DNA of 64,000 nt from Rosa chinensis. Its lineage: Eukaryota > Streptophyta > Magnoliopsida > Rosales > Rosaceae. The notes below the pieces were generated by a model. That model was not told the origin of the DNA. It did no database searches and saw only the letters and a list, made by a program, of their open reading frames with translations. The stretch is taken from the NCBI RefSeq assembly GCF_002994745.2, contig NC_037090.1, positions 13,876,001 to 13,940,000 of the forward strand, read 5' to 3'. Position numbers and translations under genes: made by a program. Below are positions 23,230 through 34,325 of this stretch, piece after piece. Within the stretch, counting starts at the first letter, position 1. Every line of letters starts with the position of its first letter.

Positions 23230-24560
23230 TTAAATTGGACTTTAGAACAAGTAATTTCCATGTTTTATGGCACAAATATGTATATGAATTATGATCCAAC
23301 ACTTCATCAAAATCGCTCAGATATTTCACATCCTTCTCAGCAATTCTATCAAAAGCCCTCTGTAATTCTAAAGTTGTGTCTAACGTAATGAAAGTGGAAT
23401 TCCACCTTGTTGGCACATCTAAGTATCAAACACACATACTTTCTTATACTCTAACTTCTCTTTCTCAACATAGAGCTTAAATGCATCAAGTCTTTGTCCT
23501 GAACTCCTCACATATCTAACAACATTTCTAATGCTAGCCACTTTCCTATCCATTATATGTAGACTAGACCTCACAATAATGTTTATAATGTGAGCCAAGC
23601 ATCTTACATGCGTAAACCTCCCTTCAAACATTGGTTTCCTTAGACATCCACTCATTTTTTTCTTAAGGTACTTTATGGTGCGCAACCCTGTTTAGTGATG
23701 CATTGTATTGATATAGTCAATACCCTGTCTAAGTTCCACTCAACCAAGCAAGTTTGTAGAATCTTTCCTATGATATTGCCACTGTAGTTTGGTATTACAC
23801 AAAAATTAAGCACTCTTTTGTGCATATATATTCCACCCACAATCTATGAAATGTGCAGTGATTACCATATAGTTTATGTTTTAACATGAGGTTCATGTGT
23901 CTGTTGTCAAACAAATAGAAGGTGACCTTAATTCCCTTTTTAGTGTCTCCTTTTTGGCATCATACATGCGCAAAAAAATTGTTACTGCCATCTTTCTACA
24001 AGGTACTTCCCGCCTTGGTATTGCTACCTTACAAAAATGCCTAAACGCTGGCCTTTTATCAGCATTAGAAGGTAATTCATCCAACACAAGCATCACACAA
24101 GCAGCATCTAGACATGCTTCTTCTAACCATTGCCTTGAAAATAAAGTAGATTTTTGATCTAAGACATCACTACTTAAGAGATGTTGACTCTCTTCTAAGT
24201 TATTCCTACCACGGTACGCTTTGCAAACCAGCTCTATATGTTTCCTAAGTGAACTAGTACCATTGTTCCTAGAATCACAAGCTAAATGAATGGGGCAGTA
24301 CTTACACTGAGCTTACTTTGTATTGTCGACTACCTTCTCGGCTTCTCCTTTCCAAATGATCTCCACTAATGGCTGGTCGAATTTGGTGAAGTATATATCC
24401 ACACCATTGACCTTTCTGTCTTTATCTTCTTCTCTCTCTTTCTCGTTTGACTCTTCACAGGCTCAAACTTCTTCTTCCTTTTCTGTTTCGAAGCACAAGT
24501 TGTCGATGTTGGACTCAGAGAAGGTGTTTCAGCATTTTGTTCATGTTCATCACCTCTAGT
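23230..24560 (-). pseudogene. hAT transposase relic, N-terminal and central part
   Basis: Minus-strand pieces in order: a Lys-rich N-terminus (about 24400-24540); a BED zinc finger with CKYC and a GTSSLRKHIELVCK block (about 24190-24300); RPAFRHFCKVAIPRREVP (about 23990-24060); SICLTTDT (near 23900); NINYMVITAHFID (about 23830-23870); HVRCLAHIINIIV (about 23560-23610); NVVRYVRSSGQRLDAFK (about 23480-23530); and PTRWNSTF (about 23390-23412). Stops at several joins show decay. The family is the domesticated-prone ZBED/RICESLEEPER type, but this copy is broken. Confidence 0.9.
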
Positions 24561-25342
24561 TTATTCAGTGACCACGATCTCATTACTGCCTTACGGAGAA
24601 TGAGTAGAATGGGAGGTCATCTTTCCTGATGAACTAGAGAAGAATTTTGGGAATTCACTAAATTGGATTAGGGTTTTTGAAGATTTTCACCTTGAATTAG
24701 AATTTGGGTTTAATTAGGTTGAGTTTAGGGTTTTCGAGCAAGGCTGTGAAATTGGGGAACAACAAGCTGTGAGGTTGAAAAGCTGAGTTTAAGGTTTTGA
24801 TTGAATCGGTCAAAATAGTTACTCGCACGCCAATAACAGCTTTAATTGTAGTGATATTTTCTTCTATATATAACGGTACTTGCATGAGATCTTAGCTTTG
24901 TATTTTTCCTCTACAAGTAAATATTTCTATAACTAGAAAAGACATTTATGCTCTTTACAAAGTGGAAGAGTTCCCTAAAAACAAATTCTTCCCAGAGCCG
25001 TAGTTTTTCGTAGCATTTAATTATTGTATGGTATAAAAAATTGTGTTGAAGACGCTCGAGTGTTCTTATAAAAGAAATGCTTGAAATATCAACAAAACCT
25101 AACAATGCATGAAGACACTCGGCTTTACTGGCCTCAAACTTGAATAAACTCACTTTGATACTAGCAGACATTATAGACCTTCACCCAGGACAATAGAAAT
25201 TTTACAATAATCTACATTATGATTATCGTGTTATTTGGCAATCTTATGTTTCTAACAAAATACATTAAAAAGAAAATGAAGGAGGAGGAGGTCTTAACAT
25301 AACTGGGAAAAAAAACCAGAATATAATTATGAAATTGTATTT
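24561..25342. other. Non-coding stretch between hAT relic and tRNA gene
   Basis: AT-rich sequence with only short ORFs and no recognised similarity. The first part is probably the 5' untranslated side of the hAT relic. A T run on the minus strand (as A run at 25308-25316) could serve as the RNA polymerase III stop for the tRNA gene. Confidence 0.5.
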
Positions 25343-25416
25343 CGACCACAGTGGGAGTCGAACCCACGACCTTTTGATCCGAAGTCAAACGCGCTAATCC
25401 ACTGCGCTATGCGGTC
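25343..25416 (-). tRNA. tRNA-Arg (anticodon TCG)
   Basis: The minus strand folds as a 74-nt tRNA. The acceptor stem is GACCGCA/TGTGGTC with one G-T pair, the A box lies in TAGCGCAGTGG, and the anticodon loop CTTCGGA gives TCG (decodes CGA). The B box is GGTTCGACTCC and the discriminator base G. No intron, and CCA is not encoded, as usual for nuclear genes. All stems pair, so it looks functional rather than a SINE or tRNA pseudogene. Confidence 0.95.
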
Positions 25417-28024
25417 TTCTTGGGATAATGTTGCTGCTCTTTTTTATTTCTCCTCAGTCCGTGCCATTATTCACGATTACCACGCTGAAGTATGAGGACC
25501 TTTTTTTGGCTTTTAATTAGGCTTCCATGTATCCTTCACGTAATAGCTTGTCGTCTTGGAACACTCTGTTTTGAGTTTTGACACACTTGGTAAGAAAACT
25601 CAACTGTCCTACATGGCTACATGTACTAAAATATCTTCAAAATTTCTAATTTTTACAAATACCAATATTAATTTTCAATTTTTTTGGATATTTTATTTTT
25701 AGTTAATTATAAAAGTTAAAAAAAAAATCGGTAAAATTTTCATTGATATCCTATATTTTATTGATATTTCTGTTGAATTTTTTTTTCCACACTATTGATA
25801 TTTCATTGACTTTCGATATTTTGATCTAGATAATCTGGATCCTAATTAACATGCATATATTGTCATTAGTATGACCAGGTTGCTGATAACCTGGATGTGC
25901 AATGCCGCATGAGTATATAGACATACAGTATATGTTTTTCGGGGATTTGACGTGGGCAGAAAACACTTCTGCTGCAATGCAAATATGCAATTGCAGTATC
26001 TCATGTGTCAACTTATAAATTTTTATTATATAACGAATCTGTATGTGTAAGTAAATCTTGGAATGGGCTGCCAATTCATTTGGGCCACAAAGGAAACTAT
26101 GATTGCTTAGCATGTTGTTGGATTATTTCCTTTTGTTCGGTCCGTTGAAGTGGACAAATGCTTTTCTAATTTTGTTTGCTTACAGGAATGACTATATGTC
26201 ACTCGAATGAATTTATAAGTGAATCACAATAGCACAGGGGCCTTTAGCACTTGGAATTTCATCAGGTTATAAGTTAGGTAATTTGATGCATGTTGTTGTT
26301 TTTGGCTTCTGATGTACGTGCCTCTATAAATTTATCAATTTTATTTACTGATATTAAATGATTCACGGAAAAAAAGAAGAAAAAAAGAAGTCATTAAGTG
26401 AAATTACAAGTGAATAATGATCACACACTATTCAGATGCCATAGGCCCACAGCAGAAAGAGCCATTAGTTGAGCAAGTTAAGCTATTCTTCCGAGAGACT
26501 TGTACAGCTTGATATATTCTCAAAGTACAGATACAAATCAGATCTGTGGAATCTACATCTCATATTGGTACATATCTAATCTTACATGAAACCTTCTGAT
26601 TTTGATTAGTTTTAAACGTGTATCGATCATTAACTATTATTGGTATATGATGCATACGCATACGTATGTTATTGGATTTTCTGAATTAGTCTTGTCATTA
26701 ACTACCGGAGAGCTCTACAATTCAACGTCGAGTAGACTACGCCCACGTGTCCGGAACACCAAGTTTCCGACCCAATTAGACGCTATGATGCATATACATG
26801 TCCACAGGTCGATCAAGGCCAGATGACTTGATCACTCCAATATTCAATGCCATTAATGGAAGGGAAAGGGTAGGCACCGGCCTTAGGGCTTCACCTTCTT
26901 ACCATGAAAGTGATGAAACCTTGGTCGAGGATTCTGGTGACTTAGTCACCAACCTTAAGTCAAGAAATCGATAACTTGGGAACAATGTTAAGGTGATTCA
27001 AGTCTGGTAATATTATATATCAGGCGATTCACCATCCAATTCTTATGTTGTTACTGCGTATTTAATTAAGCTACAAAAAATATCATAATTAAACATGCAA
27101 AGGCAGTTCAAGGATGAGGAATATGAGTTAGGCTTAGACCTATATTCAAAGTGATATAATTAATAATTTAACCAAAAAAAAAAAAAAACGGTGCAATCGT
27201 AATTTTCTAGTAATTAAGAGCTAGAAATATCATTGTTGATGATGACCCATATGTAAAATGAATTTAATGTAAGAAATAAAATTATTGGTGGGCACAGATC
27301 GATATTAATGAGAGACAGAAAGTCTTATTATTTTGAATTGGGTATAACAACATATATAGCGCGCAGCACCTCAAGTACTTCAATCACATCCCCATCAATA
27401 TTACGACAGATCGAGTATCATGAAGGCTAGCTGAAAGGGGAAACACTCCCACAAGATCTTAAGAAAACGAAACTAATCGAATTTCTGATCACTCAAAGCT
27501 AGCTAGCCATGTTTATTTTCCAGCATCCACGTAGAGTGATTGAATTGCCATGTATAATGTGGGCATGCCTAAGACTTCTCTGGGGACAAGCTAAGCGATT
27601 TCAACCTCACAGAATCACAGCGATCTCGCGAATTTTGACAATGACGTCGTTGGCATATCTGATCTGTTGATATTATATGGTGTCCCTTTATAGACTTTGG
27701 ATCGAGTTATAATTCATGAAGAAATGCTAAGAGAATAGATTCCACATCGAAAATATAAACTTTGCATAACAATATAAAAGATATTATATATTAATTTCAT
27801 CCTAGTGTTCTTAGGGGAGCAGAGGTGAAATTAATCATTATGGTGACCAAATATGATATCAAATGGAAACCTTTCCCTGAGATATCCAAATGACCTTAGT
27901 TTAACACTGATCGACAAAGTGACTGAACACTGACGGTATACTCTAGCTAACAGCAGCAAATCTATCAACTAGACATATAAGCAGCACTTTACAAATTCAA
28001 CAAAATATAATGTATAATGCTCAT
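25417..28024. other. Intergenic, no gene recognised; start of the segmental duplication
   Basis: There is no coding signal beyond short random ORFs. From about 26700 the sequence (AATTCAACGT, CCACGTGTCC, CTATGATGCATATA blocks) resembles 48670-48760, which I take as the left edge of a duplicated segment. A run of A's lies at 27173-27188. Confidence 0.5.
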
Positions 28025-28044
28025 AATTAACTAGTATGAGTGCA

Positions 28045-28332
28045 TCGCGTTGCAGATGCATTAGCGAATTACGGTGCGACTTCTAGTGATCTGACTTGGT
28101 GGGATCTAGCTCCTCCTTTCATTGATAGACATTGTCAGAGTGATAGTTTGAGAATGCCGAATTTCCGTTTTTGTTAGTTGTTTTTTCCTATAGTTGTTTT
28201 TTGTTTGGTATGGGAGGTTTTGGTTTTTGTTCCCCCTCCCTTTGTGTATTTTTTCTTTCTTCTTTAATAAATTCTCAAAGGTTAAGGTGGCTCCTTGCCT
28301 CTCTTAACCTTTGACTTTAGCCAAAAAAAAAA
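28045..28332 (+). mobile_element. 5'-truncated LINE with 20-bp target duplication
   Basis: The insert opens inside the RNase H end of LINE ORF2 (VADALANYGATSSDLTWWDL frame, stop TAG at about 28174), followed by a 3' UTR and a poly(A) tail from about 28323. AATTAACTAGTATGAGTGCA occurs before it (28025-28044) and after it (28333-28352) without mismatch. The perfect duplication shows a recent, severely truncated target-primed insertion. The RNase H piece is a different family from 19039-19765. Confidence 0.95.
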
Positions 28333-28400
28333 AATTAACTAGTATGAGTGCACTATTTAGCTTGTAAAGAAAAAAAAAGTATACAAGCCATTTGGTCATT

Positions 28401-29930
28401 TGGTCAAGATATTATATAATCCGAACCATCTATTTTTTAGATATATTCTCAAGATCATCCTACGAAAAATTGAGTAATTTCAAATTTCTTTAGCCATTTG
28501 GTCAAGATATTATATAATCCAAACCATCTATTTTTTAGATCTATTATCAAGATCATCATGTGAAGTTGTGAACATTTGAGTAAATTCAAATTTCTTTAAT
28601 TATTTGGTCAAGATATTATATAATCCGAACCATCTATTTTTTAAATGGATTAATTTCAGTTTACCCCCCTGAGGTTTGGGGGTGTCATCATTTCACCCCT
28701 GTACTTTAAATTTTGAATTTTTACCCCCTAAACTTTCCAATTTCAATCAGCCGTGTCTAATTTCTACTATTCCGTCCAAATTGGACGTTAAGTTTGACTT
28801 TTGAGGGCTAAAATGGTCATTTCAACATAAAAAAATTAAGAAAATAAAAAAAAAATTATTTTTTTCTGTTTTTTAGTTTTTTTTTTCAGTTTCTTCATTT
28901 TTTTTTTTATTTATTTATTATTATTTTATTTTTTTTTGTCTTCAACCTATACACCACAAGTTATAATAGGTTTATAAAAACAAAAAATACTCTAGGTAGT
29001 TGAAAGCCGCTCGCTGGTCTACGATATTTGTGACAAATCTCCGATAAAATGAAGAATTTAAGATATATCCCCAATAAAGTGAAGAAATATCTGTAAAAAA
29101 TAATTTTACACTTTATATGTAAATAAATATCTATAAAAAATGATTTTACACAGATACTTCTTCACTTTATTGGGGATATACAGATATTTACAGATATAGA
29201 GTAAAATCATTTTTTACAGATATTTCTTCACTTTATTGGGGATGTATCATAAAATTCTTCAATTTATTGGAGATATATCACAAATATCGTAGACCAAAAA
29301 TGATTTTACACAGATATTTCTTCACTTTATTGGGGATATACAGATATTTATTTACAGATAAATTGTAAAATTATTTTTTACAAATATTTCTTCACTTTAT
29401 TGGGGATATATCCTAAAATTCTTCACTTTATCAGAGATATATCACAAATATCATAGACCAGCGAGCGGCTTTCAACCACGTAGAGTATTTTTTTGTTTTT
29501 ATAAACCTATTATAACTTGTGGTATATAGGTTGAATACAAAACAAATTAATTAATTAAAAAAAAATGAAGAAACATAAAAAAAAATTAATTAATTAATTA
29601 TTTATTTTTTTATTTTTTTATTTTTTTTATTTTTTTATGTTGAAATGACCATTTTAGCCCTCAAAAGTCAAACTTAACGTCCAATTTGGACAGAATAGTA
29701 GAAATTGGACACGGCTTATTGAAATTGGAAAGTTTAGGGGGTAAAAATTCAAAATTTAAAGTACAGGGAGTGAAATGATAACACCCCCAAACCTCAGGGG
29801 GGTAAACTGAAATTAATCCTTTTTAAATCTATTCTCAAGATCAAAAAAATTGAGTAAATTCAAGTTTCTTTTGCGAGTTGGTCAAGATATTATATATCAC
29901 ATACACTATATTCAATACATTTGTTTCATT
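28401..29930 (+). repeat. Roughly 100-bp tandem repeat split by a foldback element
   Basis: TGGTCAAGATATTATATA starts units at 28401, 28499, 28605 and, after the foldback insertion, 29879. Units share the CCATCTATTTTTTAGAT and TCTCAAGATCA blocks. The spacing is 98-106 bp before the insertion. Confidence 0.88.
28647..29819. mobile_element. Mutator-like foldback element, 9-bp duplication TTTTTAAAT
   Basis: The ends GGATTAATTTCAGTTTACCC and its complement lie at 28647 and 29819, and the two halves are inverted copies of each other over roughly 500 bp each. TTTTTAAAT flanks both sides (28638-28646 and 29820-29828). A 9-bp duplication with long inverted repeats fits Mutator-like non-autonomous elements. 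The centre has further direct and inverted copies of a TTTCTTCACTTTATTGGGG unit. No coding capacity. Confidence 0.93.
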
Positions 29931-32915
29931 TTGTGTTCATTGTGACAAAGTGTGCTTTTTCGAAAGGGAATTGAATGAGCCCGACTTTGTGCAATATTAA
30001 GTCTGCAAAATTGATGAACTAACACTTCGTAGACTTAATTACGCGTGTGAAGACGGACGTTGAATTGAATTTCCAGATAATTAATTTTTTAATGGCATCA
30101 ACTTAATAATTAAGCTGCCGTCTAAACAAGACCAACTGTGGCTATATACTTAAGCAGATACGTAGGTCATCAAAATTCAACAGCCAAATACATGCATGTT
30201 ATAGCCTTAATTTACTTATACGAAGACCCAAAATGGTCCTCAGTTGATTTAAAATCAGACAGTAGCCGAAATCTTAGGGTTTGAGTTCATATATGTATGG
30301 AAAATTGGGACGTACTAATCAAAGTGAGGCAAACTATTCCAAAAAAGACTCCAAGTCGATTGGTCAAAATTTTGGCGCGAAGGAGAAATCATGAATATCA
30401 TGATGCTCTAGTTAAATAACGGCGTGTTTGATCTACCACAGCACGCAGTAAAGAGAGATATAGGTTGGGGATGATAACGATGTCTCTCTATTTATATGCC
30501 TCTATATCCACACACGTCTAAATCCAACCACCTTAAACATGCAAGCATGGACTTTCGAATATGCATGCCATGGATTACATGTGAAACCCTAACTAGCAAT
30601 AAGTCGAGCTCTTTTGAAATTTACGTAAGTTTCTTTTGAAAACCCTACCGTTTGTGGTGGTGTTTTCCTTGAGAGAAATGAAAGCTGGCTTCCAAGTTTC
30701 ATCTAAAGTTTGAAAAAAAAAACTAAATGGATCAAGTAATATAAGTATTGAAATTTCATCATGTGGGCAAAAAATTAAGTATTTTTTTCTGAATGGAATT
30801 GTTATTTCTTCGTCAACTTATACAAACATTAGAATCTAGTCTCTTGATTTCTTTCTTTTTATTTAATTAGTTGTATATTCAATTTACTTTTGAACATCAA
30901 TTTAAAAGGCCTAAGTAATTAAATAACCTCTTGTTTCGTCATACAATTCATACCTAAAATGCATTTCACGAGGGAGCTGCAACAAATTAAAGTTTGAGTA
31001 CTAAGAACAATTGAGAGTAAGTTGATTAAGTATTGTAGGACAACTTAACTTTAAACAAACTTGCACAAGAATCATCACTTTTCCTGAACTGATATGATAA
31101 CAACAATGCAATAGGTTGTAACTCCGAGTGTTCAATCCAATGCCTATTAAAATTTTCTGTCTCTTATCTTTCTGTTCAAGAAAAGCAGGCAACATATACA
31201 CGTCCTGTTATCCTTAATTAATCAGTAATAGTATATCCCCACTCCCCCAACTGATCGATTATCCCATGCAAGCTTAATAGCTTATACAAACGCGTTCTCT
31301 GGAAAACACCATATGCTTTAATCCAAATCTAATTTGCTGCTTTCCGGATGGTCTAGAATCCGTACATTTTGGAAATGAGACAACGATATAAATTGAATTG
31401 TTTCTGCTCTAAAAAATCACATGGAAATAATGGGAAAAAAAATTATTACTTAAGCACAAATAACACGGTGAGTGATCTAATGATCCAACCTTATTAGGCA
31501 GGCTAGGCAGTGGTCTCTGAACCCTAAAACGACACTATTGGAGATTTGGAGACAAAGACTCAACTCAACCCATCAATTATTCTCTGTTCTCTGATCAATT
31601 ACTATATATATATATATATAGTAATTGATCAGAGAAGAGAACAGAGAATAATTGATATATTATAATTACGAATATTGGCACATATATGCCAATGCAATTG
31701 CTGCCATAATGTAGATTATTTTTATTCCAGACCACGATAATATTGAAAATCATGATGCATAAATCCATCACATGCATGTTCAAAAAGTTCGTAGAAGAAG
31801 GTTCTTTTTATGGTTTGGAAATTATGGCGCAGGACTGGACTATGTATGAAAAAAGTGCATTATGTTTTATATATGGAAAGGCGATCGTTTAAAACAACAT
31901 TCAATCTTGAGCCATCATTATTTGCAAAAAAAAAAGAAATCTTGAGCCATCATTGCTTTGTGGAAATCTATGATGATACAATTATCGACTTGTGTAATCC
32001 TTGTAATAAACAAGTAGTATCTACGTTCAGGATTGGACGTGGTCTAAAAAGCGATGCCACTAGAATACCAACGTCAATGTGAAGAAGTACTTTGGCATAT
32101 GTAGGAATATTTTACTACCGTCATTTAATTTCGATTCTGTCAAAACGGAATTAACTATGGTTTTATAAGCTGGAAACTAGGTTGAGAGTAGAAGACTTTT
32201 TAACTAGTGATTATGAAGCGTAATCTCACTATTCATCATATAAAGCGTATCATTTTAGGAGGCAAAACATTGCACCCTGATAACATTGCACATATGTGGA
32301 AACTTGAAAGACGAAAACGAATTGTTACAAGATTTTCCAGGCATTCGAGAAGGAGTATTTGTGCATATACAGCTAACTTTAGTTTGAACATAACAAGATA
32401 GACACATTTGAATACTTGTCACATATAACTAAATAGTGTCGGCCGCTCGGGCACAAAATTTAATCGTACAAATCAACTACACTGAAAATAAATAAATTAG
32501 TCCTCATAGCTATACAATATGAAACTAAATCTTACTGAAAAATTCAAAATTTGAAATAACCAACAATATAGATGTCACATATTTAAATCTCACTGACATG
32601 GTGTGATAGGCGGCCAGGGGTGCTAATAAAATAAAATTAAAAATTAAAAACTTGGCAGCTTTTTCTTCTTCCTTTTATTTTTATTTTTTTATTTTTATTT
32701 TTTTTTATGACATTTGCAAAACAAAAACTGAAAACTGAAACACAAACCAAGACATTTAAAGCTAACTCTAATCTCGTATTCACTTATTCAAATATGGAGC
32801 TAAACGAAATGCCGCCACCCCAAAACAGGCCACAACTACCCTCGAACAATGGAGGCGCTCAACACAACCACCTAGAACCAACAGTCCACCAACACCTAAC
32901 AAAGCTTAATTAATG
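29931..32915. other. Intergenic, upstream region of EXO70H copy 1
   Basis: No gene recognised. Blocks at about 30170-30560 and 31310-31560 resemble 55900-56480 and 56790-57060, respectively, upstream of EXO70H copy 2. A near-perfect palindrome is listed separately at 31573-31655. ORFs at 31810-32401 are short and unsupported. Confidence 0.5.
31573..31655. repeat. Palindrome with (TA)n centre
   Basis: The arm 31573-31602 (TCAATTATTCTCTG...) is repeated inverted at 31621-31655 around an 18-bp TA loop. The right arm has a 5-base insertion (AGAGA). The paralogous region near 57050 lacks this palindrome. Confidence 0.92.
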
Positions 32916-32933
32916 ATACAAACCGTTGTAGTT

Positions 32934-33061
32934 TTTTTTTTTTTTTTTTTTTTTAATAAAGAGGATCAAAGGGTTTCACTCATGCTCCCATGGTGACTCG
33001 AACCCATGATTTCGTACATAGGTAGTGGGTGCTCTAACCACTGAACTAACACCACTTCGTC
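32934..33061 (-). mobile_element. tRNA-derived SINE with 18-bp target duplication
   Basis: The minus strand begins with a tRNA-like head containing an A box (TTAGTTCAGTGGTTAGAGC) and a B box (GGGTTCGAGTC), and ends in a long A tail (seen as T run at 32934-32954). ATACAAACCGTTGTAGTT flanks it at 32916-32933 and 33062-33079 exactly. The body is 128 bp. The folded head is not a working tRNA because the acceptor stem does not close. Confidence 0.95.
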
Positions 33062-33079
33062 ATACAAACCGTTGTAGTT

Positions 33080-34083
33080 ATAAAAACTATGTGGATCGTA
33101 CTGAAATCTAGATTTGGTCACCTAAGACAATTTGTTCTAAAGTGGGGATTTGAGAAGGTCGAATAACCTCAATACTACATTTAAGGTAATAGCTGACTAT
33201 AGAGACTCAATTTTTTTTTTCTTTTGAAGGGAGTTGGAACCCAGCTTAACTGAAATGCTCAGCATCACGGCCGAATATTATTAATAATAGAAGGATGATT
33301 GTACAACAAGGGTATATATAACCGGTACTAGTGTAAGAATCCTCATAGAGTACATGTTGAATAATAACATGTTTCTCCTTCATCCAATACTCATCTAAAT
33401 AAGAAAAACTAGCAAGATGTGTCAATCTACGTGTCACACTATTTGCTTCATGATTAATAGACTGTACCATTGATGAATAAATTTGTAATAATATTAGTGT
33501 CTATGGGACTGCTCTTTTCTTAATAATATTAGTATCGATATGGATTTCTAAATTTCATTTCACCAGTAAAAGCGGTGCTTTAAAAAGGGAAATGAAATGA
33601 AATTAAAAATAAAAGAGTAGCTGAAATTTAGGAATGATACGTGCGTATCAAGTACATATCGATCATACACTTTGATTGAATGTTTTAGTCTTAACATACA
33701 TTTCTAATTAATTTGTATTTTTCTTCTTGGGTTCCTCTCGCTAAGTTCAGGTGAAGACGTCATGGCTTATTTGTTCCTCACTTGAACTTATTATCAAACA
33801 CTTTCATAAGCATCTAAAAATGATACATATGCTTACGTACCAATCTTATTAGTGCTTGCAATTAAAAAATGAAGCCAGAAATATTGGAGTATTAGTCATG
33901 AGATTAGAAGTAAATTTCCAACATAAATGCGGTCAGCCAATTGAAAACAACCCCAAGAAAACAATAGCCTCTTATTATAAAAAGCATTGGCTTTTGTCCG
34001 CTCATTTTTTACTGCAAGTAAAACTACTAATACTTTTGCTCATTGTATGAAATTGTCGTCTGACAATATGAATGAAACGCGTC
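33080..34083. other. Intergenic, distal promoter of EXO70H copy 1
   Basis: AT-rich sequence without a recognised gene or repeat. Short ORFs only. Confidence 0.5.
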
Positions 34084-34203
34084 AGTCAATTACATGGCTT
34101 CATTTTATATGACTTCTCAAGTCCTACGAGATTTAAAGTCAAACTCCGCTACATTGGTCTTTCACAAGCTACGTCGTCGTTCCTCCATCTCACTCTATAT
34201 ATA
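34084..34203 (+). promoter_or_regulatory. Proximal promoter of EXO70H copy 1
   Basis: TATATATA lies at 34196-34203, about 120 bp before the ATG. Two AGTCAA sites (TTGACT on the other strand, the W-box core bound by WRKY factors) are at 34084 and 34137. The region from ATGAAATTGTCGT (near 34047) to the TATA box is alignable with 60778-60935 of copy 2, so the promoter was duplicated with the gene. WRKY control is inferred from motif content only. Confidence 0.65.
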
Positions 34204-34325
34204 CCCCTCCACCCACATCGAGTTCCAACATTCCAACTACATCCCAAAATCCCAAACGCAAACCACAAACAAACACCATCACAGACCTGAAACACTGAGA
34301 AGTGAGCATCACTTTGAGCTTGAAA

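Noticed and set aside
31810..32401. ORFs of 90 and 64 codons upstream of EXO70H copy 1
   Set aside because: No domain, not conserved as frames in the paralogous segment near 58350.
32975..33055. Possible tRNA gene on the minus strand
   Set aside because: The A and B boxes are present, but the acceptor stem fails, an A tail follows and an 18-bp target duplication encloses it, so it is a SINE.
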